Source: Streptomyces sp. NBC_00223 (GTDB lineage Bacteria > Actinomycetota > Actinomycetes > Streptomycetales > Streptomycetaceae). Taken from it: 64,000 nucleotides of DNA. The notes under the pieces were generated by a model. The model worked only from the letters and a program-made list of their open reading frames with translations, was not told where the DNA came from and made no database searches. Below are positions 63,368-64,000 of this stretch, in pieces. The DNA lies in assembly GCF_036199905.1 (NCBI RefSeq), contig NZ_CP108109.1, positions 4,511,501-4,575,500 of the forward strand, given 5' to 3'. Both the position numbers and the translations under genes were made by a program. Position 1 is the stretch's first letter. Each line of letters opens with the position of its first letter.

Positions 63368-64000
63368 GTGAAGGTCGAGATCTGGTCCGACATCGCGTGT
63401 CCTTGGTGCTACGTCGGCAAGGCCCGCTTCGAACGCGCGCTGGCCGCCTTCCCGCAGGCCGACTCCGTCGAGGTGGTCTACCGGCCGTTCCAGCTCGACC
63501 CGGGCGCGCCGCACGAGCCCCGGCCGCACCACGAGATGATGGCCGCCAAGTTCGGGCCGCAGGGCGCGGCGATGGACGGGCGGATCGCCGCCCTGGGTGC
63601 CGCCGAGGGCCTCACCTTCGACTTCGCGACGGTCCTGGAGAACAACTCGCTGCTCGCCCACCGGCTGCTGCGCTTCGCCCTGGACTCCTACGGCCCCGAG
63701 ACACAGGCCCGGCTCAAGGGCCGGCTGATGTCCGGGCACTTCGGCGAGGGCATGGACATCGGCGACCACGGCCAGCTCACCGAGGCGGCCGTCGCCGCCG
63801 GGCTCGACCGGGACGCCGTGACGGCCTTCCTCGACAGCGACGCCCTGCGCGACGAGGTGGTCGGCGACATCGAGCAGGCCAGGGAGATAGGCATCACCGC
63901 CGTGCCGACCTTCGTCTTCGAGGGCCAGTGGGCCGTGCAGGGCGGGCAGGAGACATCCGTCTTCCTGCGGGCGCTGGAGCAGGTGGCGAAGGAGACGGCC
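63368..64000 (+). CDS. DsbA-family (FrnE-like) oxidoreductase, truncated by window end
   Basis: Starts GTG 63368 with GGGAG about 12 bases upstream and is open for 211 codons to the window edge, without a stop. Thioredoxin-fold pattern VEIWSDIACPWCYVGKARFE with a CPWC active site, then FQLDPGAP, and ITAVPTFVFEG with the cis-proline; this is the FrnE/2-hydroxychromene isomerase-like group. It probably ends a few codons beyond the window. The 154 bases before it hold no gene. Confidence 0.92.
   Translation, partial: MKVEIWSDIACPWCYVGKARFERALAAFPQADSVEVVYRPFQLDPGAPHEPRPHHEMMAAKFGPQGAAMDGRIAALGAAEGLTFDFATVLENNSLLAHRLLRFALDSYGPETQARLKGRLMSGHFGEGMDIGDHGQLTEAAVAAGLDRDAVTAFLDSDALRDEVVGDIEQAREIGITAVPTFVFEGQWAVQGGQETSVFLRALEQVAKETA

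Overview
The window is about 72% GC, with codon third positions almost saturated with G or C, many GTG and TTG starts, stop-start overlaps and rare TTA codons. Together with bldG, a Streptomyces-type Crp, DUF3151, DUF3152 and DUF4244 genes, and a membrane-fused thymidylate kinase, this points to a chromosome core segment of Streptomyces or a close streptomycete. From memory, gene order from 21.2 kb to the right end follows the S. coelicolor crp-nth-acsA-bldG-hppA-topA-tmk region. The pyrE-fba-kyn block to its left also matches S. coelicolor, but there it lies about 70 genes away from crp.

Layout. 0-4 kb: an ATP-grasp ligase translationally coupled to an MFS exporter, then a VWA protein and an intergenic region with two perfect palindromes. 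4-8 kb: asnB, then a small accessory patch on the minus strand (PIN toxin with ribbon-helix-helix antitoxin, and a Fic AMP-transferase). 8-12 kb: an aminotransferase, DUF2617 and a membrane aminopropyltransferase. 12-17.9 kb: a tandem repeat array, a CoxG-like protein, an aldose epimerase, pyrE, a perfect parS site inside a 38-bp palindrome, fba, DUF3151 and a secreted DUF3152 protein with a metzincin-type zinc motif. 18-21 kb: a compact kynurenine operon (kynA-kynU-hydrolase). 21-33 kb: crp, nth, a CoA-type Nudix hydrolase, a MarP-like membrane protease, an epoxide-hydrolase-like protein, a holin-like protein, nhaA, acsA and a SulP-carbonic anhydrase fusion. 33-45 kb: a CooC/MinD-like ATPase divergent from a degenerate Fic-fold protein, a HAD phosphatase, and a Tad-pilus operon (ssd, tadA, tadB, tadC, DUF4244, tadE, tadG-like) that runs tail-on into an MrfA-type helicase. 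45-64 kb: bldG with its anti-sigma partner, hppA, a lipoprotein, a methyltransferase, DUF2752, TM2 and small membrane proteins, topA, an MFS-dTMP kinase fusion, a large BTAD/NB-ARC regulator and a truncated DsbA-family gene.

Most genes are housekeeping or developmental. Five genes carry a TTA codon: asnB, DUF2617, the aminopropyltransferase, ssd and tadB. This suggests bldA-dependent, late expression, including of the Tad pilus. The least ordinary features are the tail-to-tail tadG/helicase overlap with no stop codon, the three-module tmk fusion, the parS palindrome, the metzincin motif in DUF3152, the paired palindromes before asnB and the dispersed streptomycete repeats. I found no CRISPR array, rRNA or tRNA gene, insertion sequence or prophage, and nothing I would confidently call a wholly new multi-gene system.
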